Shown: positions 1 to 7,684 of the stretch, in pieces
Position numbering within the stretch: position 1 is the first letter of the stretch
Layout: each line of letters starts with the position of its first letter
Origin: Glaciimonas sp.
GTDB lineage: Bacteria > Pseudomonadota > Gammaproteobacteria > Burkholderiales > Burkholderiaceae_D
DNA: 64,000 nucleotides
Assembly (NCBI GenBank): GCA_012927625.1
Contig: JABBOV010000012.1
Location: forward strand, 1 to 64,000
Reading direction: 5' to 3'
Notes under the pieces: generated by a model
What the model saw: only the letters and a program-made list of their open reading frames with translations
What the model was told of the DNA's origin: nothing
Databases searched by the model: none
Translations under genes and position numbers: made by a program

Positions 1-44
1 ATGTGTTCAGGCCAATGGTCGGACGAACGAAAAGCGGATGACAT
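1..44 (-). CDS. Possible start of an unidentified gene running off the left edge
   Basis: On the minus strand an ATG at 44-42 follows an AGGAG five bases upstream, a well-spaced ribosome binding site. Fourteen codons (MSSAFRSSDHWPEH) are open to the window edge. The gene would begin just where the truncated IS30 transposase loses homology, so it may be the resident gene next to the element. There is too little sequence to name a family. Confidence 0.25.
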   Translation of the reverse strand, partial: MSSAFRSSDHWPEH

Positions 45-639
45 AGGGACTCCTGGCTGGAAAGTCGCTACGATGCTCCGTCTCGTCGTTGAATGGTAGG
101 TGGTACGGCTGGACGCTTACGCCAATGCGCGTCTTCTGGTCGACGATGTCAGGGCGCAGGTCAATGCTGAGGCGGTTCTTGATCATGCCGCGCCGCTGTT
201 GACCACTGCCATAGCGCTTGCGATAGACTTTCTGGCAACGCAGGTGTTTGACAAGGTCGCCACCCCGCTGTTTGTCCCTATAGATGTGCTGGTAGACGCT
301 CTCATGATTGATGGCTACCGGCGTTTCCTCCAGGGCCAGGCGCGCAATGGCTTGTTGCGGCGAACAGTCCAGACGGATGTAGGCTTCTACTGCGGCCCAG
401 TGCGTATCTGAAATGCGGCGTGCATTACGACATTTCTTTTGCCGCTCTTGTGCAACCTTGTGCGCATGGAGCGGCTTCCAGCAATGAACGCCCACGTTGC
501 GCTTGAGTTCGCGCCTGATGGTGGCTTTGCTGTGCTTTAGCTGTTTGGCAATTTCGCTGCCGGTAAATCCTTGTGTGCGCAGTGCGTAAATTTGGTATCG
601 TTCTTCTTGGGTCAGGTGTGTGTAGCGCATCTTCGGCAA
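7..639 (-). pseudogene. IS30-family transposase, 3'-truncated
   Basis: The 210-codon frame begins like an IS30 transposase: MRYTHLTQEERYQI, then a helix-turn-helix (about residues 25-47, with SKATIRREL) and the linker leading to the catalytic core. Resemblance holds to about residue 173 (near position 121). There the expected start of the DDE core (a WEGDT-like segment) is replaced by unrelated sequence, and all catalytic acidic residues are missing. The reading frame survives only by chance over the last 37 codons. This is a dead remnant cut by deletion or recombination. It lies head-to-tail with a second IS30 fragment immediately upstream. Transposase identity is firm; inactivity follows from the missing core. 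Confidence 0.8.
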
Positions 640-689
640 CTTTCGACTGGCTGGTCAAAAGGTCGAATGCTATCGCATCTGACCCTTCA

Positions 690-994
690 ACCGGTTGGCC
701 GGTTGCACTTCGTATCTGAATCCGCGTGATAATGGCGCACCACTTGAAACAACACGCCGCCCGCCTCCAGTTTGGGCGTGCGACGTAGCATCACCCGACG
801 CGCTTCGCTTTGCAGATGCGCCAGGTTGGCATCGTAGGTGCTGGAACCGGCAGGCGCACGCCGCAGTTCGCGGCTGATGGAGCTGGGGGCACGGCAGAGG
901 CATTTAGCAATGGACCGGTACTGCACTGGTCGTCGCGCATGGTCATGAGAACGGCGCGTTCCTGTGTCGTCAGGTGAGTATAAATTCTTGACAT
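690..994 (-). pseudogene. IS30-family transposase fragment, frameshifted
   Basis: A second IS30-type N-terminus starts at 994 (MSRIYTHLTTQERAVLMTM). Near position 925 the reading frame shifts: the matching continuation, with the helix-turn-helix (YRSIAKCLCRAPSSISREL) and the following linker, is in another minus-strand frame down to about 700. Homology then ends before the catalytic domain. Only about 95 residues of a family that is usually over 300 remain. It differs from the neighbouring IS30 copy in sequence, so it is not simply a duplicate. The bases just upstream (about 1018-1040, containing tgcacttggttttagaga) could be the outer terminal repeat, but no partner end was found. Confidence 0.7.
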
Positions 995-1043
995 GCCAGA
1001 ACTTTACAGCAAAGGGTGTTGCACTTGGTTTTAGAGACTGCCC

Positions 1044-1075
1044 TCTCTAATTCTCTAATTCTCTAATTCTCTAAT
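1044..1075. repeat. 8-bp tandem repeat, four copies
   Basis: The unit tctctaat occurs four times in perfect tandem, between the IS30 remnants and the 3' end of phaR. It lies in no coding frame. It could vary in copy number by polymerase slippage. No function is apparent. Confidence 0.9.
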
Positions 1076-1248
1076 GAATGGATAATACCCCTGCGGGACT
1101 GGAAAGGAGCACTGAACCGCTTTACAATCCAGTCTGAAGACGGGGGTCGCCAACTTAAACAAACCTGTCTACACAAAATCCAGGATACCCTCATCTTGAG
1201 TTCATCGTACCCATTTTTGCCTTTGCCCTTTCTCGGGAATGGCACGAA

Positions 1249-1821
1249 TCACTTTGGCTTGTCGTCTTTTTCAGGGGTCGCAGGGGCAGCAAATGGAAAA
1301 GTATTAAACATGTTGGTGCTCTTGGTCTGCATTTGTTCCTGCATCTGCACGAACAAGGTTTTGCTTTGCTCAATATAGTTGGTCATCATGCCCTGCATCA
1401 TCGGTCCCTGCACGCTCATGAACTGGGTCCACATTTCGGGACTGAAAGGTTTGCCCTCATACACGCCTTTCGAGTTTTCGGTCAGCTTGTTCTGAATGTC
1501 GATAAAAGCCTGGATGTTTTTATCCAGATAAGATCCCATCATGCCTTGCATCGCATGTCCGTAGTAACGAATGATTTGCGACAAGGCTGTGCTTGAAAAC
1601 ATAGGCACCCCGCTAGACTCTTCTTCCAGAATAATCTGCAGCAGGATGCTGCGCGTCAGGTCTTCGTTGCTCTTGGCGTCGATTACCATGAAGTCCTCAT
1701 TATCGAGCACCAGTTGCTTCACATCGGTAACCGTTATGTAGGAGCTAGTTTGGGTGTCGTACAAGCGCCGATTCGGATATTTTTTGATCAGGCGCTCGGA
1801 AATTTTTTTTGCACTATTCAT
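1249..1821 (-). CDS. phaR: Polyhydroxyalkanoate synthesis repressor PhaR
   Basis: PhaR is a cytoplasmic regulator that binds DNA and nascent polyhydroxybutyrate and represses phasin genes and itself until polymer granules form. The 190-residue product has the N-terminal PHB accumulation regulatory domain: IKKYPNRRLYDT at about residues 12-23, then the ITVTDVKQLV and TRSILLQIILEEE segments. A methionine- and glutamine-rich tail follows (repeats like MQGMM and QEQMQ), typical of the family. The ATG at 1821 is chosen because GGA lies seven bases before it; an ATG two codons upstream is possible. It is third in the series phaC-phaB-phaR on the minus strand, 280 bp after phaB with a likely terminator between, so it probably has its own promoter. 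Confidence 0.93.
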   Translation of the reverse strand: MNSAKKISERLIKKYPNRRLYDTQTSSYITVTDVKQLVLDNEDFMVIDAKSNEDLTRSILLQIILEEESSGVPMFSSTALSQIIRYYGHAMQGMMGSYLDKNIQAFIDIQNKLTENSKGVYEGKPFSPEMWTQFMSVQGPMMQGMMTNYIEQSKTLFVQMQEQMQTKSTNMFNTFPFAAPATPEKDDKPK

Positions 1822-1836
1822 CGACATTCCAGTTTA

Positions 1837-1847
1837 TTGCGTCGCAA
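1837..1847. promoter_or_regulatory. Candidate PhaR operator (short palindrome)
   Basis: ttgcgtcgcaa is an 11-bp perfect inverted repeat 16 bases upstream of the phaR start. TGC/GCA-rich dyads are known targets of PhaR-type repressors, and autoregulation is usual in the family. The assignment is inference from motif and position. Confidence 0.3.
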
Positions 1848-1941
1848 TACATTTAAAACCATTCAAAAAATGCACAGAAACAAGTTTTTAGAAATTCTAT
1901 TATAGAGCGGAAAACAGATATCTTTAGAATGTGGATAGTTT

Positions 1942-1960
1942 TTGCATTATTGCAATGCAA
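1942..1960. promoter_or_regulatory. TGCA-rich dyad upstream of phaR
   Basis: A ttgcat...atgcaa inverted repeat with overlapping ttgca/tgcaa half-sites lies about 120 bp upstream of phaR. With the 1837-1847 palindrome it could make a two-site PhaR control region. This is inferred from composition and position only. Confidence 0.3.
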
Positions 1961-1981
1961 TGAATGGTGTTTGCGGGAAGC

Positions 1982-2013
1982 GAAAAAGGAGCCGCCATAC
2001 TGCGGCTTCTTTT
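1982..2013. terminator. Terminator after phaB (possibly bidirectional)
   Basis: On the minus strand an 8-bp stem (GAAGCCGC / GCGGCTCC, one imperfect pair) around AGTATG is followed by TTTTT. It lies about 95 bp past the phaB stop and separates phaCB from phaR. T-rich sequence on the other side would also let it work on the plus strand. Confidence 0.65.
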
Positions 2014-2107
2014 CTGCTTAATGCCTGCTTAACCGGGAGAATCGAAGCGCAAAAGTATAACCGCCAAGAGTAATTTATAACGAATTCTCCCGAAGTCCGA
2101 CCGCTTT

Positions 2108-2848
2108 CTAGCCCATGTACAAACCACCATTGAGAGAGAAATCGGCACCAGTTGCGTAGCCACCTTCCTCCGACGCTATCCAGGCAATGATGGAAGCGAT
2201 TTCTTCCGGTTTTCCCAGGCGTTTGACTGGAACGCCGGCAATAATTTTTTCCAGCACATCCGGCCGAATTGCATTGACCATGTCGGTGCCGATATAACCG
2301 GGCGAAACCGTGTTGACCGTCACGCCTTTGGTTGCCACCTCTTGCGCCAAAGCCATTGTGAAACCATGCAAGCCGGCCTTGGCAGTGGAATAATTGGTTT
2401 GGCCAAATTGCCCTTTCTGACCGTTGACAGAAGAGATATTGATGATCCGTCCCCAACCACGATCGGCCATACCGTCAATGACTTGCTTGGTGACGTTAAA
2501 CAGCGAATTCAGGTTGGTATTGATGACTTCATTCCACTGCTGCAGAGTCATCTTGCGAAATTGTCCGTCACGCGTGATGCCGGCATTATTGACCAGCACA
2601 TCGATCTCGCCAATTTCCTGCTTGACCAAATCGAAAGCCGCCTTGGTGCAATCCCAATCAGATACATTGCCTTCGGACGCATGCACGTCGTAGCCTTCAG
2701 CGCGCATCTCGGATAGCCACTTGTCCTTGCGTGGCGAGCTCGGCCCACAGCCAGCAACGACAGTGAATCCCTCACTGCAAAGACGCTTGCAAATCGAGCT
2801 TCCAATCCCTCCCATACCACCAGTTACATAAGCGATGCGCTTTTTCAT
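2108..2848 (-). CDS. phaB: Acetoacetyl-CoA reductase (NADPH), PHB synthesis
   Basis: PhaB reduces acetoacetyl-CoA to (R)-3-hydroxybutyryl-CoA, the monomer for PHB synthase. The 246-residue protein is a classical short-chain dehydrogenase: cofactor motif VTGGMGGIG at residues 8-16, NNAG at 87-90, and catalytic Ser140, Tyr153 and Lys157 (NISSVNGQ, then YSTAK). The C-terminal SLNGGLYMG is characteristic of PhaB. An AAGGAG-like site precedes the ATG. It lies 40 bp downstream of phaC in the same direction, so the two form an operon. The acetoacetyl-CoA thiolase gene phaA, between phaC and phaB in the Cupriavidus order, is absent here and must be elsewhere. Confidence 0.95.
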   Translation of the reverse strand: MKKRIAYVTGGMGGIGSSICKRLCSEGFTVVAGCGPSSPRKDKWLSEMRAEGYDVHASEGNVSDWDCTKAAFDLVKQEIGEIDVLVNNAGITRDGQFRKMTLQQWNEVINTNLNSLFNVTKQVIDGMADRGWGRIINISSVNGQKGQFGQTNYSTAKAGLHGFTMALAQEVATKGVTVNTVSPGYIGTDMVNAIRPDVLEKIIAGVPVKRLGKPEEIASIIAWIASEEGGYATGADFSLNGGLYMG

Positions 2849-2888
2849 GCTGTCTCCTTCTTCGTTAAGATCAAGTTATGTGCCTACT

Positions 2889-4610
2889 TTAATTCGCTCT
2901 TACCTTGACGTAACGCCCCGGCGCGTCTTCAATTGGCTTAAACGCCGCATTTCCCAGCTTGCTCGGCGCTTTCACCTGTTTGCCTGCATGCTCAGCCAGA
3001 AAAGCGGACCACTCCGGCCACCAACTGCCCGGGTGCTCTGTTGCTGTTTCCAGCCATGCTTCAGAATTTTGAGAAAGTGCGCCATTAGTCCAGTAACTAC
3101 GCTTGTTCTTCGCAGGCGGATTGATTACACCTGCTATATGCCCGGACGCGCCGAGCACAAAACGGTTTTGATCTGGTTGATCTGGATTCAATACCGCAGT
3201 GGACGCATAAGCACTACCCCAAGGCACGATATGATCTTCACGCGAACCGAAAATAAAAACCGGCGCATCGATTGTGCCGAGATCGATTTGTTCACCCGCT
3301 ACCGTCAGTTTGCCTGGCACCTTAAGGCTATTTTCGAGATACGTATTACGCAGATACCAGCAAAACATCGGACCCGGTAGATTGGTGCTATCGGCGTTCC
3401 AGTACAGCAGATCGAAAGGTGGCGGAGTCTCGCCCTTGAGGTAATTCGACTGGACGTAATTCCACACCAGGTCATTGGCGCGTAGACTGGAGAAGGTAGA
3501 CGCCAGATCGCGGCCAGGCAACAGGCCGCCTTTGCCGATTTCTTGCTCACGCATCTTCACCTGCGTCTCATCGATGAAAATATCCAAAACACCGGTGTCG
3601 GTAAAATCGAGCAAGGTCGTCAGCAGGGTCAGGCTGGCAATAGGCTCTTCCCCACGGGCATACAATACTGCAAGCGCAGTTGAAACAATCGTACCGCCGA
3701 CACAAAAGCCCAAAGCGTTGATACGATTCTGACCGCTCAGTTTTTGTACTACGTGAATTGCCTTGATTGCGACATCCTCAATGTAGCTATCCCAAGTCAC
3801 ATCGGCCATTGAGTCATCGGGATTGCGCCAAGATACCAGGAACACGGTGTGGCCCTGCTCCACCGCGTAGCGCACCAGCGAATTTTCCGGTTGTAGATCG
3901 AGAATGTAAAATTTATTAATGCAAGGTGGCACAATCAACAGCGGTTTCTCGAATACAGTCTTGGTCAATGGCTTGTATTGAATTAACTGAAATAGCGCAT
4001 TTTCAAACACTACCGCGCCTTCGGAAGTCGCAACATTTTTGCCGACTTCAAAAACAGATTCGTCGGTTTGGGAGATACGGCCTTTTTGCATGTCGGCCAA
4101 CATCAGAGCAAGGCCCTTGGCCAGGCTTTCACCTTTGGTATCGAGTATTTTTTGCTGCGCTTCGGGATTCGTGGCAAGAAAATTGGCCGGCGACATTGCG
4201 TCCACCATTTGCTGTACAGCGAATGCGATTTTTTGTTTAATGCGGGGAGTTGCCTCAACCGCCTCTGCCAGACTCATCAGGAATTTTGCATTGAGCAGAT
4301 ACACTGCGGCATTGAAGGAAGAAAATGTATTCGATTGCCAAGCATCTGAAGAAAACCGCCTGTCAGTGAGCACTGTAACGCCCTTCGATACCAGGAAATT
4401 CTGCCAGAGCACTGCCAGCTGTTGAATATATTCATTTTGCAAACGCGTAACACTGTCCGGTGCTATTTTGGCGCCGGCTTCCTTCAGAATACCTGCAATC
4501 GGATTGACATTGGCTGGCTGAACCGATTTGGACCAGGATTGCCAGGGACTCTGATCTGTCAATTGCGACAACCATGCAGTAACCATGGCTTGAGGATCAG
4601 GCTTGTTCAT
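2889..4610 (-). CDS. phaC: Class I poly(3-hydroxyalkanoate) synthase
   Basis: PhaC polymerises (R)-3-hydroxyacyl-CoA into polyhydroxyalkanoate on the granule surface. The 573-residue length is that of a class I enzyme. An alpha/beta-hydrolase core carries the lipase-like box GFCVGG with the nucleophilic Cys at about residue 303, the catalytic Asp in GSREDHIVPW (about 460) and the catalytic His in GASGHIAG (about 490), followed by the usual NPPAKNKRSYW segment. The ATG at 4610 is preferred because AAGGAAG lies just before it; the frame is open 14 codons further upstream without a comparable site. It is first in the phaC-phaB pair. A small membrane protein is transcribed divergently 54 bp away, so both share one promoter region. 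Confidence 0.96.
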   Translation of the reverse strand: MNKPDPQAMVTAWLSQLTDQSPWQSWSKSVQPANVNPIAGILKEAGAKIAPDSVTRLQNEYIQQLAVLWQNFLVSKGVTVLTDRRFSSDAWQSNTFSSFNAAVYLLNAKFLMSLAEAVEATPRIKQKIAFAVQQMVDAMSPANFLATNPEAQQKILDTKGESLAKGLALMLADMQKGRISQTDESVFEVGKNVATSEGAVVFENALFQLIQYKPLTKTVFEKPLLIVPPCINKFYILDLQPENSLVRYAVEQGHTVFLVSWRNPDDSMADVTWDSYIEDVAIKAIHVVQKLSGQNRINALGFCVGGTIVSTALAVLYARGEEPIASLTLLTTLLDFTDTGVLDIFIDETQVKMREQEIGKGGLLPGRDLASTFSSLRANDLVWNYVQSNYLKGETPPPFDLLYWNADSTNLPGPMFCWYLRNTYLENSLKVPGKLTVAGEQIDLGTIDAPVFIFGSREDHIVPWGSAYASTAVLNPDQPDQNRFVLGASGHIAGVINPPAKNKRSYWTNGALSQNSEAWLETATEHPGSWWPEWSAFLAEHAGKQVKAPSKLGNAAFKPIEDAPGRYVKVRAN

Positions 4611-4664
4611 GCTTGCTTCCTTATTTTGGCGTATCGTTACTGTCTTTACCATTACATAAACATT

Positions 4665-4880
4665 ATGTATATCATTGCCACCGGATGGATCTATGTCGTG
4701 CTCATGATGTCCATCACCGAGTCTTCGATTGCTGCTGGAATTATGACGCTTTTAATGTATGGTGTGTTGCCTTTGGCAATTTTTTGGTACGTAGTGGGCG
4801 CGCCACACAGAGGAAGGCTAAGAAAAAAACGTGAACAAATGCAAACTGCGTCTAAAAAATTTTCTGACCCTCCCCAATAA
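4665..4880 (+). CDS. Small conserved two-TM membrane protein next to phaC
   Basis: A 71-residue protein starts at the ATG at 4665, divergent from phaC. Two hydrophobic helices (about residues 2-18, IATGWIYVVLMMS, and 22-44, AGIMTLLMYGVLPLAIFWYVV) are followed by a very basic segment, GRLRKKREQ. This suggests two membrane passes with a positively charged cytoplasmic tail. I recall similar uncharacterised short proteins beside phaC in Burkholderiales, but no function is known to me. The longer upstream frame (from 4422) overlaps phaC antisense and has no support, so the short start is used. Confidence 0.7.
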   Translation: MYIIATGWIYVVLMMSITESSIAAGIMTLLMYGVLPLAIFWYVVGAPHRGRLRKKREQMQTASKKFSDPPQ

Positions 4881-4917
4881 GCCTGCTAACAATAATTTCA
4901 CTTGATAGGATGTTGCC

Positions 4918-5691
4918 CTAAAACAGTGCTTCCTGTTTGAGCCAGATCAACGAAGCATTTCTTCCTGTAATTTTATCGCGCCGATAAGAGAAAAAGCGGC
5001 GAGCATTACTTACCGTACAGAACTCGCCACCACTGATGCTACGCACGCCGGCACGCTGCAGCCGGGCGTGCGCCAAAACGTAAATGTCGGCCAAATACTT
5101 ACCTCCATGTGCCGGGATTGGCTTGAATGCGCCCGATGCACTTACTTCATGTGCAACAAATGCCTGGCGCACATCTTCACCGACTTCAAAATAATTTGGA
5201 CCGATAGCAGGCCCTAGCCAGGCCATTATTTCGTCTGCGCCGGCGACACGCATGCGGGCCACGGTTTTTTCCAGGATGCCGGAGGACAAGCCACGCCACC
5301 CTGCGTGCGCAGCGGCAACAACGCGTCCGTTTTGGTCGCACAACAAGACGGGTAAACAATCCGCAGTCATGATCGCGCACACCACACCCTTAGCTGTAGT
5401 AAAGCTGGCATCAGCCTCGGGTATATCTGGCAAGCTTGCCGCATCGACGATGACAGGGCCATGCACTTGCGTTAGCCAAGCTGGCTCGGCTGGCAGCATA
5501 GTACGCAACAATTTTCGATTTTCTCGAACATGCAGCGGATTATCCGTTACGTGCATGCCCAAATTGAATCCGCCAGTCCTACTGCCGCGGCCATCATCGA
5601 ATGGAGCAATGCTGACGCCACCTCGCCGGGTAGTAGACAAGGCGCCTACGTTGGCAGGCAAATCAGGCCAGTCAGGGATGATTAGATCCAT
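4918..5691 (-). CDS. pgeF: PgeF/YfiH polyphenol oxidase-fold protein (peptidoglycan editing factor)
   Basis: Members of this family (YfiH, laccase domain, DUF152) hydrolyse or phosphorolyse purine nucleosides, and PgeF limits misincorporation of L-serine into peptidoglycan. The 257-residue product has the three metal-ligand segments: TQVHGP, TADCLPVL and AAHAGWRGL. The N-terminus (LIIPDWPDLPANVGALSTTRRGG) is canonical, so the ATG at 5691 with GGGAAAG upstream is chosen over the frame's first codon at 5802, which overlaps rluD. It lies 31 bp downstream of rluD, the common betaproteobacterial pair, so the two are probably cotranscribed. The exact substrate here is not shown by the sequence. Confidence 0.9.
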   Translation of the reverse strand: MDLIIPDWPDLPANVGALSTTRRGGVSIAPFDDGRGSRTGGFNLGMHVTDNPLHVRENRKLLRTMLPAEPAWLTQVHGPVIVDAASLPDIPEADASFTTAKGVVCAIMTADCLPVLLCDQNGRVVAAAHAGWRGLSSGILEKTVARMRVAGADEIMAWLGPAIGPNYFEVGEDVRQAFVAHEVSASGAFKPIPAHGGKYLADIYVLAHARLQRAGVRSISGGEFCTVSNARRFFSYRRDKITGRNASLIWLKQEALF

Positions 5692-5722
5692 AGCTTTCCC
5701 ATCTTCCGTTATGCATAACCTT

Positions 5723-6754
5723 TTATAAGGAAGCTTCGATCTCTGCACTTGCCAGCAGCGCCAAAAAATCATCGGCCAGAGGCACGCTCCAATCGCAAGC
5801 ATCTCCTGTAGCGGGATGAATTAACCCCAGGTGTTGCGCCTGCAGGGCCTGGCGCGGGAAAACAGAAGCCAAATGGGCTTTCCCGTACAGTACGTCGCCG
5901 ACCAGAGCATGCCCGATAGACATCATGTGGACGCGGATCTGATGCGTGCGGCCGGTTTCCAGCTTGCAGCGCATCAGGCTCACCGGGCGACGATCCAGCA
6001 ATCCAGTTGCCAGACGCTCAAAATGTGTCACCGCAGACTTGGCAGTCATGTTCTCCAACACCGCCATCTTGATCCGATCCCGCGGATGACGACCCATCGC
6101 AGCATCCACCGTGCCAGTTAGATTAGGACTCCCCCACACCAACGCCAGATATTCGCGCCGCACAGTACGGGCCTGCAACTGGCGCACCAGATCGGTATGC
6201 GCTTCCAGGGTTTTTGCGACGACCATCAGGCCGCTGGTATCTTTATCAAGGCGATGGACAATACCGGCGCGCGGCACGCCGGCAATCGCCGGGTAATGAT
6301 GCAGCAAACCGTTGAGCAAAGTGCCGGACCAATTGCCGGCAGCCGGGTGCACCACCAAACCAGCCGGCTTATTAATGATGATAATAGTGGCGTCTTCATA
6401 CACAATGGCCAGATCCATGGCTTCTGCAGTGTATGCGTCATCTTCGGGTGCGGGCTGTGGCGAGACCACTACCGTTTCGTCGCCGAAACTGGTCATCTTG
6501 GTCTTTGCTACCTTGTCATCCACGGTGACATGCCCAGTTGCGATCCACTGCTGAATGCGACTTCGGGAAAATTGCGGGATCAATCTTGAAATTACTTTAT
6601 CCATGCGCTCGCCACACACATCGGGCGTCAGCTTCAGAGTAATGGGCTCCATTTGAAGCAGCGCGCCACTCTCTTCATCCGCATCATCCAGCGCGGACGC
6701 AAAAACAGGTTCCGCCAAATTTGGCATTGCGGGTAATATCACGGCAGGTTCCAT
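5723..6754 (-). CDS. rluD: 23S rRNA pseudouridine synthase RluD
   Basis: RluD converts uridines 1911, 1915 and 1917 in helix 69 of 23S rRNA to pseudouridine, supporting subunit association. An S4 RNA-binding domain (about residues 50-100, ISRLIPQFSRSRIQQWI) precedes the catalytic domain. The catalytic Asp is in HRLDKDTSGLMVVAK; the ETGRTHQIRVH motif follows. The length of 343 residues includes a weakly conserved N-terminal extension of about 35 residues. The ATG codons at 6754, 6724 and 6652 all lack a strong ribosome binding site, so the start is uncertain. It is transcribed away from bamD, with 47 bp between the start codons, and upstream of pgeF. Confidence 0.93.
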   Translation of the reverse strand: MEPAVILPAMPNLAEPVFASALDDADEESGALLQMEPITLKLTPDVCGERMDKVISRLIPQFSRSRIQQWIATGHVTVDDKVAKTKMTSFGDETVVVSPQPAPEDDAYTAEAMDLAIVYEDATIIIINKPAGLVVHPAAGNWSGTLLNGLLHHYPAIAGVPRAGIVHRLDKDTSGLMVVAKTLEAHTDLVRQLQARTVRREYLALVWGSPNLTGTVDAAMGRHPRDRIKMAVLENMTAKSAVTHFERLATGLLDRRPVSLMRCKLETGRTHQIRVHMMSIGHALVGDVLYGKAHLASVFPRQALQAQHLGLIHPATGDACDWSVPLADDFLALLASAEIEASL

Positions 6755-6758
6755 CAGC

Positions 6759-6764
6759 TATAAT
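6759..6764 (+). promoter_or_regulatory. Candidate -10 box for bamD
   Basis: A perfect TATAAT lies 38 bp before the bamD start in the narrow rluD-bamD divergent region. No good -35 hexamer is seen at 16-18 bp, so the assignment is tentative. Confidence 0.3.
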
Positions 6765-6801
6765 CAATGTTCTTGTTAAGATGCATTCTTGCACAAACGT
6801 C

Positions 6802-7599
6802 ATGCAAAAAAAATTATTTAAAATCACAACAGTCTTTCTGGCCCTGTCAATTTCGGCATGCAGTTTGCTACCTGAAAAAATCGATGAGACCAAGGCTTGG
6901 TCAGCCTCGAAATTATACTCGGAGGCACGCGATGAACTGGCCAGCGGCAATTATGACAAATCGGTTCAGTATTTTGAAAAACTCGAATCGCGCTACCCAT
7001 TCGGCACCTACGCTCAACAGGCGCAACTAGAAATCGCTTATGCGCATTACCGGCAGGCAGATCAGCCGCTAGCCTTGGCCGCGACGGAACGCTTTATAAA
7101 GCTCCATCCGAATCACCCGAATGTCGATTACGCCTATTATTTACGCGGTCTGATCAACTTCAACGATCGCGTTAGCGCATTCAATTTCCTGTCCCGCCAG
7201 GATGCCACCGAACGCGACCCGAAAGCGGCGCGCGAAGCATTCAACGCGTTCAAGCAACTCGTCGAGCGTTTCCCCGACAGTACATATACGCCTGATGCCA
7301 TTGCCCGCATGAAATATCTGGTTAATGCCATGGCCCAGTATGAAGTCCATGTGGCTAATTATTATTATAAACGCGGTGCTTACTTGGCCGCCGCCAACCG
7401 AGCCCAGTATGCGATCAAGGAGTACCGTGAAGCACCCGCATTAGAAGAAGCGCTGTTTATCATGGTACGTTCTTATGATGCGTTGGGCATGACAGAGTTA
7501 CGCAACGATGCCGAACGCGTCATGAAAAAAAATTACCCAAATAGCGTGTATTACAGAGGCGGCCCAGTTGAGGAAAATCCGTGGTGGAAACTCTGGTAA
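6802..7599 (+). CDS. bamD: Outer membrane protein assembly lipoprotein BamD
   Basis: BamD is the essential lipoprotein of the BAM complex, which folds beta-barrel proteins into the outer membrane. The start at 6802 gives MQKKLFKITT, a hydrophobic segment and a lipobox LSISAC, so Cys18 or so is the lipidated residue. TPR repeats then fill the protein: ASGNYDKSVQYFEKLESRYP (about residues 47-66) begins the first, and FNAFKQLVERFPDSTY lies in a later one. The length of 265 residues is normal. The frame is open to 6721, but only the 6802 start yields a proper lipoprotein signal. It is monocistronic, with a strong terminator 16 bp downstream. Confidence 0.95.
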   Translation: MQKKLFKITTVFLALSISACSLLPEKIDETKAWSASKLYSEARDELASGNYDKSVQYFEKLESRYPFGTYAQQAQLEIAYAHYRQADQPLALAATERFIKLHPNHPNVDYAYYLRGLINFNDRVSAFNFLSRQDATERDPKAAREAFNAFKQLVERFPDSTYTPDAIARMKYLVNAMAQYEVHVANYYYKRGAYLAAANRAQYAIKEYREAPALEEALFIMVRSYDALGMTELRNDAERVMKKNYPNSVYYRGGPVEENPWWKLW

Positions 7600-7614
7600 C
7601 TTCGGCAACTTTAT

Positions 7615-7643
7615 AAAAATGCCCCGGATTGCGGGGCATTTTT
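7615..7643 (+). terminator. Rho-independent terminator of bamD
   Basis: aaaaatgcccc and ggggcattttt form an 11-bp stem around ggattgc, 16 bp after the bamD stop. A- and T-tracts on both sides let it also serve ppiD, which converges from the right. Confidence 0.9.
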
Positions 7644-7684
7644 ATGTAGCTTAATTTAATGGCAGATGTACACAGCGTCCTATC

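Noticed and set aside
1044-1075. Tandem repeat as a CRISPR array
   Set aside because: Units are 8 bp with no spacers and no cas genes. The 14-bp repeat at 53677 was rejected as CRISPR for the same reason.
2342-2716. 124-codon open frame on the plus strand inside phaB
   Set aside because: Antisense shadow of a clear coding gene, no ribosome binding site, no protein family resemblance.
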